64,000 nt of DNA, from positions 2,551,501-2,615,500 of the forward strand of contig CAHIKZ030005408.1 of the NCBI GenBank assembly GCA_903632075.3, written 5' to 3'. Source of the DNA: Acanthosepion pharaonis. Taxonomy: Eukaryota > Mollusca > Cephalopoda > Sepiida > Sepiidae. The translations under genes and the position numbers were made by a program. The notes under the pieces were generated by a model. It searched no databases. It was not told where the DNA came from and worked only from the letters and a program-made list of their open reading frames with translations. This document shows, piece by piece, positions 1-10,669 of the stretch (position 1 is its first letter; each line of letters opens with the position of its first letter).

Positions 1-11
1 GCAACTTACTG

Positions 12-105
12 CAGGAAAAAATCTGCCTTGTCAGTCATGTATCAAAAGATACCTGATTGCCTAAGCGTGTATCATGCATGGCACATAATTGACTGAATGG
101 CAGTT
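12..105 (-). repeat. SINE-family fragment
   Basis: This segment is the reverse complement of a block at about 49535-49610, sharing the core TCAGTCATGTATCAAAAGAT and the flanking CCTAAGCGTGTA. It is the head of the interspersed SINE-like family seen complete at 3268-3575 and 49530-49850. Only the end of the unit lies in the window. Confidence 0.5.
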
Positions 106-207
106 CGATGAACCAATGAGTGACAAGTAAACATGAGAATGCTTTAAAAATGTCTAAAACTTTTCTTGAAAATTGACAACAAAAATAATAAACTATTTAT
201 TAGATTG

Positions 208-982
208 TTTATCTATCTATAAAAGGCAGGATGTGTGTGTGTGTAACAAATGCACGGCCGCAATTTTTGACGGATTTGCACCAAAATTTACATGCACATG
301 CTCCAAGTTAGTGGGAAGGCCAAGACCAACTTTGCATTTCCCAACTCCCATCAATAGTGGAAATAATCAATTTTTTCATGCTTCTACGGCAGTTTTCATG
401 TAGTTTGCGGCCATTTTGTACTGGCCAGAGTGAGAGCTTATAGCTGGCTGCCATGAATAAGCAGAGAGATTCTATTGGCCAGTGTGAGAGCCAACAGCTG
501 ACTGACAAGAATGTTAACTAGCATGCTAGCATGCAAAAAATATCGATAGCTGCATTCGTCACAAGTGGGAAAAATTTAAATCTGCATGGCACTTTACTCC
601 AATTGGCTCATTCGCTTGCTTAAACTCAACATTGATTCTGATTCCGCAGAACTGGGTTGGGTGTGAAAAAGTATTTGTTGTTAACATTCTTTTTTCATTC
701 GGCTTTTCCAGTTACGAGTCCTTTTTTAAAGCTGATCGTTTTGTGTTCATTTTGTTTAGTTCTTTTTTCATAACAGATTTAATGTTTAGTATAGAGCTTA
801 GAAGAAATTTAGCAGTGTGAGATAGGCAAGAAGTAAGGCATGTAGCAACATCAGCACGGCAAAGGGCACTCCTTTAAAGGCAAGGAAGGGCAAAAATATT
901 TTAAGTCAAGTGATAGCGATTGCTGTATGAGTCGTACGATTTTTGAATCAAGCACGGGCAATGCCGGGCCATGCTGCTAGTT
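208..982 (-). mobile_element. Non-autonomous element with GCCCGGCGTTGCCC-type head
   Basis: Read on the minus strand, the element starts at CTAGCAGCATGGCCCGGCAT near 982 and ends after a short AC run and CCTGCC-TTTTATAGATAG near 208. A second, inverted copy lies at 53836-54552 and matches along most of its length. No coding frame is convincing. The same head and tail architecture appears in a different element at 6544-7225. I cannot assign it to a named superfamily. The mobile nature rests on the repeated copies and shared ends. Confidence 0.6.
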
Positions 983-1357
983 TACACAATTTATTTATTA
1001 TATTGTTTATTGGAATGGTTGGTAAAACAGCAGCTAATTGCCAATTGATTCAAACTTTATAAAATGGTAAATAATAAAGATTTCCTCATAGCTGGTTCAC
1101 ATATTTTGATAATTTAGTAAATGTTTATAAATTTATGAATAGAAATTTTCATATTTATTTCTTTATAAATTGGTAAATGATAAATATTGCATTTTATTAG
1201 TTTTCAGAATGTAGTAAATATAAAATTATTTTTAAAAATGAACAATTTAATAAATAAATAATGTTTAATATTTTTGTTGTAAATTCTCAAGAACAACAAA
1301 AAACTTATCATTTTACTTTCATCATATGATTTGGTTTTATTACATTTCTAATTGTGA
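983..1357. other. AT-rich intron, no feature seen
   Basis: Very AT-rich DNA with short A and T runs. I see no reading frame, exon-like segment or recognisable repeat end here. Confidence 0.6.
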
Positions 1358-1770
1358 CATCCCCCCTGGTGTCGCTGCGCCAAATGTGACGTCTGCCTGG
1401 CTGTGTCCGTCGTGCTATCCTGTCCTGTGACGATCAACTGGCTTGGTATTGGTTGCGGCACCAAATGTGGCGTTCTAACCTTTTGGTGATTCGGATGGGA
1501 ATCTGGTTAGATTCGGTATCAGCCTTGTCATTCCCAGCTCACCTCCAACGTCTGGTTACCAAAGTAACTGCTTTGATTTCCAGTCTAACATTACCCATGT
1601 TATGAATTGATCTTAGGCAGATGAAATCAATCCGATAAAATAGTTTCGCTATCATAGCCCGCTGTGACGATAAACAGATGCTCCTCTCAATGATTTCTGC
1701 CTATAGACAAAGGCTTAAGCTTTCCTTCATGGTGGTCAGCGGGCATTTTTTTTTTTTTTTTTTTTTTTTC
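1358..1770 (-). repeat. GC-richer unclassified segment, possibly an LTR/leader remnant
   Basis: This block is clearly richer in GC than its surroundings and ends in a poly-T run at about 1748-1769. On the minus strand it contains CACATTTGGTGCCGCAAC and CACATTTGGCGCAGCGAC. These resemble the junction between an LTR ending in CA and a TTTGG-type primer-binding site seen in some LTR retroelements. No paired LTR or gag/pol frame is visible nearby, so the class is only a guess. Confidence 0.25.
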
Positions 1771-2094
1771 GGACAGTGCGTGCTTAATTAATTTTCATTT
1801 TTATCTCTTTGGAATTCTGCGGGAGGTAACTTGTCCAACTTAAAAATTCCCTTTTCCATTGCCATGGGCAGAGTGGACATATCTTACCCGCCGCCCCCGT
1901 AACATAAATCAGATTAATTCTGTGTTTTACCTTCTTGACAATGGAAATAAAAATCTTACCACTTTTCCTTGTCAGAAAAATAACACCGCTTAGTGTCCTT
2001 TTCGTGATGGCTTCTTATCACCGAAATTTAATTCTCGCCTTTCTTTTTTTTTTTTCTTTCATTTTAGCAAGCCAAATAGTGTCACAAATCATCA

Positions 2095-2195
2095 CTTTTA
2101 AAAACAATAAACATTGGCAAGGAGTGAAGGTAGTTAAAATAATAGCAGTGGCAAGGAAAAATCATCCTTTTGACACTGTTTTTTTGAGAGCATGC
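2095..2195 (+). repeat. 3' end fragment of the RTE-type LINE
   Basis: The stretch with GGAGTGAAGGTAGTTAAAAT and CATCCTTTTGACAC also follows the RTE coding tail at 21570-21645. A further piece occurs at 17990-18060. It is therefore the 3' UTR of that LINE family, here without its coding part. Confidence 0.5.
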
Positions 2196-2258
2196 CTAGG
2201 ATTTTTATTATATCCTTAGCATTCTATAACACACATATCAAATTTTCCTCTGACTTAC

Positions 2259-2437
2259 CTTACAGATAATGGAGTTCCCTTGATTCCCTTATCACTTGGT
2301 TTTTCTTTTTCTGGTATTTTTTTCTTCCTTAATCTTTCAAAAGAGTCTAGCAGTCCACTAAGTGCCACACGACGCAAGGTACCTCCATGTACATCTTTAA
2401 CATAGGATATTAGTTGACGCACATCACAGAATAAGCT
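2259..2437 (-). CDS. UNC80: UNC80 internal exon (fourth visible)
   Basis: The exon encodes about 59 residues of UNC80, including DVRQLISYVKDVHGG and RRVALSGLLDS, a strongly conserved helical block of the UNC80 N-terminal third. After it comes a basic Lys-rich stretch (LRKKKIPEKEK). The acceptor is a pyrimidine-poor TTTATTTACAG just above 2437. The donor is AAG/GTAAGTCAG at 2258. An alternative donor five bases earlier (TCT/GTAAGG) is weaker and would change the exit phase from 2 to 0. Entry phase 0 matches the preceding exon. UNC80 bridges UNC79 and the NALCN channel at the plasma membrane of neurons. Confidence 0.93.
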
Positions 2438-2774
2438 CTGTAAATAAATTTAGCCTTTAATTAATTTTACATAAAACTTAAGAACATGGGAGCTATATTA
2501 TGGCATAATTTTAAAATTCTATAAAATTCATAATTCTACTATTTCTTTATCAAAAGCAGAAACATGTATAAGATCCTAAATTTAAATTGATTTAGTTAAG
2601 AAGATAAAATAAACACCTAAAAGTCCTGCAACAAATCTACACACATGCAATAAAATATTTTTTCAAAGTTCAACTTCAGTTTATTTTACTTTGAGAAAGG
2701 ACACAGCAGTGTCTAAAAATTCCTATTTTAAACATTTTTTCATTGTGCCTCTATTCTGTCTACTGACCTAATAA

Positions 2775-3265
2775 TATTTTTTAATCATTTCACCCCAAGT
2801 AAGATGAGAATGACACTAATAAACAGGGGATTACAGGGAGTGAAAGTGAAAGAGAAGACTGAGAATAGGGAGGATTGATAAAAGGACAAAAGATTAATGG
2901 GATTCAAGAAGATATAAGATAAGGACATACATTACATTTAAATTTTTGAAAACTGTAGTTATCAGGGAAGCAAAAAAAAGGAAAGGAGTTTTACAGGAGA
3001 GAAGTGCGAGAAAAAAACAGTTAGAGTGAAGTAGCAGTTGCATCTAGCTATTTCAACAGTAAACGAGTAAGACCTAGATGCTAATTTAGCAGCATATTTA
3101 AATTTATGTAATTAGACCACCGGAGAAGAAGAAGCTCATTTGAGCAGTTGCCTTGAAAATATTTGTAGAAAAGACATAAGGAAACGATGTCATGTTGGTG
3201 AGAAAGTAACTGAAGTCAAGATGCCAGGTCAGGATCAGTTATGTTACAGATGCTTCTTCGGATTT
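2775..3265 (-). repeat. CR1/L2-like LINE 3' tail fragment
   Basis: On the plus strand it begins with the ATCATTTCACCCCAAGTAAG type end that recurs at about 3890, 7918, 8440 and 21915. On the minus strand, related copies encode the C-terminal motif of a non-LTR reverse transcriptase ORF (FYKYFHGKCS, MVPRLYEFK, LWNSLP). This copy is decayed, with stops in all frames. Confidence 0.55.
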
Positions 3266-3267
3266 TG

Positions 3268-3575
3268 TCAAGAATATATACATGCTTAGGTGATCATGTC
3301 TCTTTCGATTCATGACAGACTAGGCAGAAGATTTTCTCACAGTATGTTACCGTTTCTTTCTGTATTAGACTGGTTGCCAACCAAGGCTATAGAACCCACT
3401 CTGACTTGCTATTCAACCCATAACTGAGGAGGGGTGGTGAGAAGAAATAGATTCATACCTTTTCCAAGGCTATTTGTGCGTAAGTGAAAGCTAATGATCA
3501 TGACTAGAATTTGAGCTCAGCTCATTGATTTCTCATTTGAAATCATTATGCATTGTACCACACCACACATCCAGA
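3268..3575 (-). repeat. tRNA-derived SINE-like unit
   Basis: The segment matches 49530-49850 over most of its length, including GCTTAGGTGATCATGT, the TAGACTGGTTGCCAACCAAGG core and a final block ending at the CATTGTACCACACC region. Read on the minus strand, that last block corresponds to the tRNA-like head, which is better preserved at 49790-49850. Related partial units are at 7380-7500, 25060-25190 and 35640-36105. Confidence 0.5.
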
Positions 3576-3884
3576 CCAATAATTAACAGAGTTATTAACA
3601 ATTTTAAATAAGGAGTTTCTTTCCACCCACACTATATTGAAAAATGTATTAATTTATGTCTAGGATCAAACAACATCTCTCCTTTTTCTACTGCTGATGT
3701 ACGACAATTAACAAAAGTGAGAAAAACTGAACAAGACTAAGTTAAACAGCTAGATACATCAAATGACAAAATTTAAATGTAAAGCTAAATGCCTTTGTTT
3801 CTTTAATATTTTAGTGTATAATCCAATCAGCATTTGTTGTATTTTCATTCTGACTTTTTATATATAAGATTAACTTTTTCTTTT

Positions 3885-4115
3885 TTCTTTTAATCATCTT
3901 TTTAACGAAACAAGATGATAATGACACTAGGGTGTTACAGCATGTGAAAGAGAATGAAAAGACTTTAGTAAGGAAAAGTGAGGAAAAAGACAATAAAGGA
4001 ACAGGGTTCAGGAAGAGAGAAGATGGTGATTGACATATTTAAATTTTTGAAGATTCTAAGTAACAGGGAAGCAAGAAATTGGAAGGAAGTTTCACAGGCG
4101 AAAAAAGAAACTATC
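3885..4115 (-). repeat. CR1/L2-like LINE 3' tail fragment
   Basis: Same family and orientation as 2775-3265. It starts at the TTTTAATCATCTTTTTAACG end and carries the purine-rich block GGTTCAGGAAGAGAGAAGAT. It is truncated after about 230 bases, and no reading frame survives. Confidence 0.5.
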
Positions 4116-4589
4116 TATACATATATAAAGGGCAGTTGTCTGTATGTGTGTATCTGTGCCTACCTAAAACTAAAAACTATAGTACTTCATGACAAAATAA
4201 ATTTATATACAGACTCATTATCACCCTAGCCAGCTTTTTGTAAAAAAAAAAAAAATATTGTATGATTTTTATTTACAAAGATATTTTAAAATTAAAATGC
4301 ATTCAAAATTCTCAGAATTAAAAAGTAAAAACAAATGAGAATTTTTATTCTTAAATTAATTACCGTTTGTTTTTACTTTTTTTTTCTAAACACTATGCAA
4401 GTATGTATTTTTAAAATTTCTATTTTCTTGAATTTATTATCACATCTATAGTAAATAAAAGTGTAACTTTAAAAAAATGAATATTAAAACAAAAAAGTAA
4501 ATTTAAAAGAAGAATATTAAATAAAATTATTTGTCAAAAAGTTTAATATTTATTTATTAAAATATTCAATTGTATGTGTCCAGCTAAAA
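4116..4589. other. AT-rich intron, no clear feature
   Basis: Poly-A/T tracts and low-complexity DNA. A short TATATAAAGGGCAGTTGTCT segment near 4120 recalls the tails of the elements at 208 and 54540 but is too short to classify. Confidence 0.5.
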
Positions 4590-4960
4590 CTTAAAAATTA
4601 CAATAATTAACATGTGTGTGTATTATTGACTTATTAATATTTCTTGGCCATCTTATGGAAAATATTTTTTATTCAATCTTTAAAAAAACTTCATTGTTTT
4701 TATGATTTGTAACTAACATAAAAGAGTAAATAATTTTCAGTTAACTTTTATTAAAGCAAAAAACTCCAAAAAATAAAACTCATTATAGTTTTTGCTTTTA
4801 TAGAACTTAATTGGAAATTATTCAGTTTTTTATGTAAGTTACAAACCAAAAAACAATGAAGTTTATTTTTTAAAGTTTGAATAAAAAATTATTTCCATAA
4901 GATGGTCGAAAAATATTAAGTCAATAATACACACACACACATTAATTATTGTAGCTTTTA
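4590..4960. mobile_element. Hairpin-forming inverted-repeat element (MITE-like)
   Basis: Arms of about 150 bases (about 4590-4742 and 4806-4960) are imperfect inverted copies. The left arm has GTATTATTGACTTATTAATA and CCATCTTATGG. The right arm has the complements, CCATAAGATGG and AAGTCAATAATAC. A GT/AC run lies at the outer side of both arms. There is no coding capacity. It is probably a fold-back MITE in the 2.9-kb UNC80 intron. Confidence 0.65.
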
Positions 4961-5342
4961 AGATATGTTTAGTTAGTACCTTTCCCTAAAAATTAGAAAA
5001 TAAGTTTTGAAATGGAAATTAGGAGAAGGAACATGCAATTTTTAAATATTTGGTTCATTTGTGTTCTTTAATATTGAAGAAAAATTAAATATTTTAGTGA
5101 AATATATGTACAACATTGAGGTTTTAATGGATAATATGGTAACTCTTTTACAAAAAAAATTTACCTAGGGTTGGCTGTACTAAGGGGTTGTATTACATTC
5201 AAGGATGTAATTTATTCTGTGTTTTGAACTTTAGAAGACTAATGGTATATATTGAACAAGGATTCATAAAAATTTTGATAAAATCAAATAAAGGAATTAT
5301 CTATATATAACAAAAGTAAATAAAACATTTATTAATACTTAC

Positions 5343-5521
5343 AATATTTTCTTGGCTACTCAATTCCTTGATACAATCTACACATTTAGAAACTAATGGT
5401 TTCAGAACACTAGCCACAATGACTCCTTCAACACCACGGTGTCCGGCACCTCCAATATTATGGCCAAAGTTGGTAGAAAAGCCATGATTGTTACTTTCAG
5501 AGGAAGGTCCTTTTCTATGAC
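5343..5521 (-). CDS. UNC80: UNC80 internal exon (third visible)
   Basis: The 179-nt exon completes a Gly codon split with the previous exon and then encodes about 59 residues. The first half is a Gly/Ser/Asn-rich linker. The second half, GVEGVIVASVLKPLVSKC followed by CIKELSSQENI, is a UNC80 signature block just before the exon at 2437. The acceptor is TTTTTACTTTATAG above 5521 and the donor is ATT/GTAAGTATT at 5342. Entry phase 1 and exit phase 0 agree with both neighbours. The block is predicted to be part of the alpha-helical solenoid through which UNC80 contacts the NALCN-UNC79 assembly. Confidence 0.95.
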
Positions 5522-5766
5522 CTATAAAGTAAAAAAAAATTATATTAGTAGTTTGTTAATCCAAATATACCCTTAAATAAATCTGAGATTAATATTACAC
5601 CACAGTAAATAAGGTGAATTAATTCTATCCCTTTTAGACAATGCAAAATTTAAAAATATACAATGAGTTCCCAGTAAAGATACTGTCTGAGTCTTTGCTA
5701 GAAAAGAAAATCAAAACAGAAAATAAAGGTTTTGCTAACAAAGGAGAAACATATAACAAAAATATA

Positions 5767-6012
5767 CAATCTGTCTGAAGTTATTATGCAAATAACATGA
5801 AACTCAATAACAGGAATTTTTGTCGAATTTTAAACGATTAATTTAGATGTCAAAACAAAACTTGAATTAAATTTTTAGATAATTTCAACATGTTTATTAA
5901 AGTTATTGAATTGTATTGATGTCAAAATCATTTAAAATCTGACAAAAATTGTTCAAAGCAAATTTGAGTTATTGAGGTTTATGTGATTTGCATAATAACT
6001 TCAGATGGACTG
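5767..6012. mobile_element. Tc1/mariner-type MITE with TA target duplication
   Basis: The ends are CAATCTGTCTGAAGTTATTA on the left and, read inward from the right, CAGTCCATCTGAAGTTATTA. The inverted similarity continues for about 100 bases (TATGCAAAT, CTCAATAAC). Both ends are flanked by TA. The 246-base length and lack of a frame fit a deletion-derived or fold-back Tc1/mariner-type MITE. Confidence 0.75.
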
Positions 6013-6543
6013 TATATAATAGTGTTGTTTCATCCACGTTAAAAAAGATAAAGAAGTGATTATCTCCTTTCACAATATACATTGTAAAGAAACACTAAAC
6101 TGCATCATCAGTGATGATTTTACTAGCTTCATTGATAGTTTTGGGTATTTCAACATCATATCATCTCACCTGACTGACCTCGTTAGCACTGATTGCACAA
6201 GAATGTACATCCCAACAAACTATGTTTAACCTTCATTGCATTGCATTAATTCAGCCAGTAATAACGGAACAATTATGGTACCAATTTGCACTCATCAGCA
6301 CGCTAGCCAATAGGAAATACTCCTCCACCCACATAGAATTATGTAAGTACATAAATATAGAGTCTATATAAAATTGTTTTTTTTATGAAATAGTTCTTAG
6401 CTTTTGGGAAGAATTATAATGCCTAAGTTTATATTGAATTAAGAATTTTGAACTGATTCTTTTTTGGAAAGAATGATAAGTCTAAGTTTATACTGAGTCA
6501 ATGCTTTTACATGTTTACATTTAATAGAGAGGCTAGAATATAA
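6013..6543. other. Intron sequence without a recognised feature
   Basis: Mixed-composition DNA. The only motifs are short direct repeats near 6400-6500 (GAATTTTGAACTGATTC and an AAGTTTATACTGAGT-like block repeated about 70 bases apart). No exon-like or coding signal. Confidence 0.5.
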
Positions 6544-7225
6544 TATACTAGCAGTAGAGCCCGGCGTTGCCCGGGGATGTAACAGTAAGAGATAGATCAA
6601 GTATCGACCATCATAAAGTCTGAAAAATAAAATTGACAAAGATTATTGTTTAAGGTTGACGGACACGCATGTCTTGTTTTTTTTTTTTTTTTACGAATTG
6701 GTCAAACCCAAACTCAAACAAAAACATTGTTTTCAATCGTTATGAGTCTACCGATTAAATAGAATTTTATTATAAACAATTGTCTTGTAAATGGAATTTT
6801 TAAAGCATTCTGAATATAAAAATAAAGAAAAAAAGTGTGCAAGACAATAAGAAACACTAACTGCCAAAAAAAAAGTGAAGTTTTGTTGAAATCGGTTGAA
6901 AAATGTAGGAAATCCAATCCCATATATAAACGAACACACACACACACAACCTGGGTTTTATATTAAGTATAACTCGATATGAGTTGTCCCCCTTTCATTC
7001 TCGCGATGACTCTTAATCGTGTTTTCAAATTGATTTCGTGCAAAAGCAATTGTTTTTCCAATTTTTGTCGCTGTCAGAACCACCGCAAGGTAATTTTACA
7101 TAGTCTTGTGAAGTTTTGTTGAAATCAGTTGAAAAATGTAGGGAATTCGATCCAATATATAAACGTACAGACACACACACACACATACACACAGAATCTG
7201 CGTTTTATAATAAGTAAGATGCTAA
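6544..7225 (+). mobile_element. Element(s) with CCCGGCGTTGCCCGG head and AC-run tail
   Basis: The head CTAGCAGTAGAGCCCGGCGT is followed by TGCCCGGGG. Two tails of the same type follow, at about 6880-6968 and 7100-7222. Each has GTTTTGTTGAAATC, then TTGAAAAATGTAGG, an AC run, and TTTTATA-TTAAGTA or TTTTATA-ATAAGTA. The unit is probably a duplication or nested insertion of two copies. It resembles the elements at 208-982 and 53836-54552 only in head and tail architecture. No coding frame. Confidence 0.55.
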
Positions 7226-7299
7226 CCCTGTAATCCCCCCCCGCCACATACACAGAGCATAGAAATACAGGCTCACCATGTTAGGACCACAGCCTTATC

Positions 7300-7510
7300 A
7301 TGCTAAGTAATTCTACTGTAGCTTCAATAGCAACTTACTTTTTGCAAGGAGGAGATGATTGGCCCATGCCCAACTGGTTTTGAATTCTCCTAGACTGGTT
7401 GCCAACCAAAGCTAGAAAGCTCAGTCTGTCCTGTTATTAACCCTTAGTTGATAGGAGATAGATTCATATCTTTCCAATATGCATTTGTATAAAAGCAAAT
7501 GCAACAACCT
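7300..7510. repeat. SINE-like fragment
   Basis: It contains the core TAGACTGGTTGCCAACCAAA and the TAGATTCATATCTTT block shared with 3268-3575, 35640-36105 and 49530-49850. The tRNA-like end is not preserved. Confidence 0.45.
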
Positions 7511-7904
7511 CATTACAATTTGAACTCAATATGCCAATCTACTTTCCCTGCTGATAACCGCTACATTATGTGCATGTCTAAATTAGAATATAATACTAAC
7601 TCTTATATTTTTGATAGACAGAAGTATTGTGTTATTATTTTTTCATTTATAAAATTTTCTTACTGTTCTCAAAGTCCTTTTGAATCATTTATATTTCTGA
7701 ATAATGAAGGTTTTTTTTCTATACAATTTTTATTTTAATCTTGTTATCTATAATGTTATTTATTTTAAATAAATAACATTTATATAACTACCATTCATCT
7801 ATGCACTAAATATTTCTGTCACAATATTGGTCTGAATTAAAAAGCATATAATCATAATTCCTCATCTCCAAATTTGACATTATTAACTAATGATAATTCC
7901 TCCT

Positions 7905-8325
7905 ATCCATTTTTAACTTTTTTTAAGCTTTTCATCCCAGACAAGACGGGAGTGCCACTAGCATGCAAGGGCTTACAGAGAGTGGGAGCAAGAGTTAAAA
8001 GGCGTGATAGAGGAAAGGATGAAGGGAATAGATCAAGGCATCTGGAGATGTCGATTGACATTGCATTTGAATAGTTGGAGATTAAACCTATTAGGGAAGC
8101 AAGTAAGAGGAAGGGAGTTCCACAGATGGGAAGTGTGAGACATGAAGCTATTGGAGTAGAAGAGAGGACTACATTTAACAGTTTCAACAGTGAAAGGGTA
8201 GGACTGAGATGCCAACCTAGTAGCACATTTAAATTCATGCAGTTTGGGAACTAGCAAAAGTAGCTTGTCAGAGCAGTTACCATGAAAGTATTTGTAGAAA
8301 AGACAGAGGGAGGCGACGATAATTC
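7905..8325 (-). pseudogene. CR1/L2-like LINE ORF C-terminus, degraded
   Basis: In minus-strand frames this copy shows SHTSHLWNSLPLTCFPNRF followed by FKCNVNRHL, plus MLVPKLHEFKCATRLA and FTVETVKCS. This order (VPxxYEF, R-A-S, WNSLP, FP, FK-VN-L) is the usual C-terminal end of many CR1/L2-type LINE polyproteins. Frames change between the blocks, so the copy is dead. It is the best preserved representative of the family in this window. Confidence 0.65.
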
Positions 8326-8424
8326 CTCATCTCCAAATTTCAAATTATAATAATTCCTTATCTGAAACATGAATTAGCAAATAAAATAATTCATCTTTCA
8401 AAATCACAATAAATGGATTTTTTT

Positions 8425-8667
8425 TAATCATTTCACTCCAAGCAAGGCAATAAAACCATTGAGATGCAAGGAGTTACTGACTGTGAGAGAATATGAGAAA
8501 AAAATTATTAAGAAGAGAGAACAATAAAAGAACAGGAATTAAGAAGACTGAAGATAACAATTAACATTACATCAAAATTTTTGAAGATCAAAGTTGACTG
8601 GAAAGCAAGAAGCTGGAAGAGTGCTCCACAAGTGAGAAGTGCAAGAGAAGAAACTGTTACTTGTATC
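8425..8667 (-). repeat. CR1/L2-like LINE 3' tail fragment
   Basis: Starts with TTTTAATCATTTCACTCCAA and continues with the purine-rich 3' segment seen at 21910-22140. It stops directly at the left arm of the inverted-repeat element at 8668. The LINE fragment resumes after that element at about 9060, which suggests the element inserted into it. Confidence 0.55.
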
Positions 8668-9038
8668 ATTTACATTATTTGGACTGTTATCCCCATCACA
8701 ACGTTTTGGCCATTGTACGCTCCGGCCTTCTTCAGGTGATTGAGGACACATGGCGCAATGGATAAAGACATTGGTTAGATCCAGTGACTAGACCCAGAGT
8801 TGTGGGTTCAATACCAGGCCACATCAGTGGTGAACCAAAACATGGAGAGTTGAGTTAAAGAGAAATAACTGAGACATCCAGAAGAGGCATGGCACGTGGA
8901 ACTAGAACAATCTATCCCAGTGGACAAAAAGGGTTCAGTTCGAAATTCTAATTACCTGAAGAAGGCCGGAGCATACAATGGCCTAAACATTGTGAATATG
9001 GCAATGAAGATGAGGATAACAGTCCGAATAATGTAAAT
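8668..9038 (+). mobile_element. tRNA-derived SINE enclosed by 70-85-bp inverted repeats
   Basis: The left arm (8668-8737) runs from ATTTACATTATTTGGACTGT to GGCCTTCTTCAGGT. The right arm (8954-9038) is its inverted copy, from ACCTGAAGAAGGCC to AATGTAAAT. Between them lies a Pol III-like promoter: box A ATGGCGCAATGGA at about 8750 and box B GGGTTCAATACC at 8804-8815, spaced as in a tRNA. A second complete copy, with the tRNA-like part in opposite orientation, is at 58272-58698. An isolated left arm is at 40204-40303. A SINE head inside TIR-like arms is unusual. Confidence 0.7.
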
Positions 9039-9059
9039 AATACAGGTAATCATAATACC

Positions 9060-9400
9060 TCATCTCAGAGATATAGGCAGATATTGAAGAAACTGTTAGT
9101 ATAGAATTTACAGTTACATCTTCCATTTCAACTGTAAAATGATGAGACTTTGCTGCCAATCTAGTAGTATGTTTAAATTCATAAAGTCTAGGTACCATGG
9201 AACAATTACCAGAAAAGTATTTATAGAAAAGGCACAGTGAAACTATTCTGGTGGTGGGAAAGTGACTGAAACTGAGATGCCATGTTAGGAACAATAACAT
9301 TGCAGATTCTTTGTATTTTATCAAAAGTCTCTACATAGCAGAAGCAACAGACCAGATCTGGCATCATTATCCAATGCAAGGATGAATGATAGACTTATAA
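9060..9400 (-). pseudogene. CR1/L2-like LINE ORF C-terminal fragment
   Basis: The minus strand encodes LFYKYFSGNCSMVPRLYEFK and TTRLAAKSHHFTVE, the region just before the WNSLP motif in this family. Together with 8425-8667 it forms one copy split by the TIR-SINE. Confidence 0.6.
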
Positions 9401-10009
9401 ATATGTAAGATAAATTATGATGAGAAAAATTGCAATGGAAGAATATTTCTTTTTTTTTTTTTAAAGATTCTTTGTATTATTTTATTTTAGTTATTCAAAT
9501 ATTTATTATGACTATAAAGGATAAAACTGATTAAAGATAAATATGAAACAAAGACCTGGTCAGCAAAGAAAAAGTACTAAAAAAAAAAATTGAATGAAAA
9601 TAGCACTAGAATATAGAATTAAATGTACTAAGAATTAAAAAAAAAAAAAAAAAAAAACAGAAATAAAGTAGAATTGCATGGAAAAGATCAAAGTTGAAAT
9701 TTAATATTTCTGTAGACTAAAATCTATAGAAAATGCATCAGTTTTTACAAGTTACAAAGGTTGTGATTGCCTCAGAAAATCAATCAGAATTATCATTGCT
9801 ATATGTCAGGTCAAGGTTAGGCCAACTACTGGTATGATGTAATCCAGTACAACCTGTCACATGGACAAGCGTCTAATCTACCTCCCCCCCCATTAGCTTT
9901 TCGGTTGGTGAGAAAGGTGGCATGTCATACCACAGGACAAAAAACAATCTGTCAAAAGGGCAGATGGGCTTCTTATAGACGCCAATGGCCAACATGTGTG
10001 TGTATATAT
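9401..10009. other. Intron sequence with poly-A runs
   Basis: AT-rich with A runs at about 9580 and 9638-9657. At 9900-9990 there is a short mixed-composition stretch. I see no gene or element boundary. Confidence 0.45.
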
Positions 10010-10115
10010 AAAAGGATGGCCTTAGTTGTAACTCAAGTTTCATGCTCACTCAATCTTCAGACGACTTGAAAATTGAGTGAGCATGAAACTCGGGTTATGA
10101 CTAGGGCCATCCTTT
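10010..10115. repeat. Near-perfect hairpin
   Basis: Arms at about 10011-10059 and 10068-10115 are inverted copies with few mismatches (AAAGGATGGCCTTAGTTGTA left; complement of GTTATGACTAGGGCCATCCT right). The loop is under 10 bases. Probably a small fold-back MITE. No coding content. Confidence 0.7.
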
Positions 10116-10331
10116 CATAAGATTTAATGTTATCAAGTGTTTTTTACTCTGTCTAGGTAATCTAGGCATTGAGCACTTTACTGGGTTGGTAGGTGTTTGC
10201 CTTTAGGTTTTTTCTTTTTTTTTTTATTGCTGTACTTGTTCAAGATTTTATCTTGTTTAAGGGTATTTAGGTCTTTTGACAAATTGTCTGCTAGTTCTAT
10301 CAACAGTTTTGGTTTTCCTTTAATATGTGTA

Positions 10332-10339
<8 letters not shown>

Positions 10340-10384
<45 letters not shown>

Positions 10385-10561
10385 CCATGGAATATTAGTG
10401 TTTAAGCCTTTTTATTAAATCTTTACTCTGTCCTGGATATTGAGTTCTACCTGGATTCTATCCTCTTGGAATTTTTATTCAAAAAATATACATGTTTGTG
10501 TAACCTATGTATATATATTTATATATTTTGCATATGTATATGTATATTTACCACAATATTA

Positions 10562-10627
<66 letters not shown>
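10340..10627. repeat. Two (TA)n microsatellites
   Basis: Pure TA tracts at 10341-10382 and 10562-10627, separated by about 180 bases of intron. They create artificial Tyr/Ile reading frames that are not genes. The second abuts the end of the gypsy remnant. Confidence 0.95.
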
Positions 10628-10631
<4 letters not shown>

Positions 10632-10669
10632 CAGTAATTTTAATTTATTTGACTCCCAAATAATGGCTT

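Noticed and set aside
8750..8815. A real tRNA gene
   Set aside because: Box A and B are present but no full cloverleaf or acceptor pairing is visible, and the same head is repeated inside other elements, so it is a SINE.
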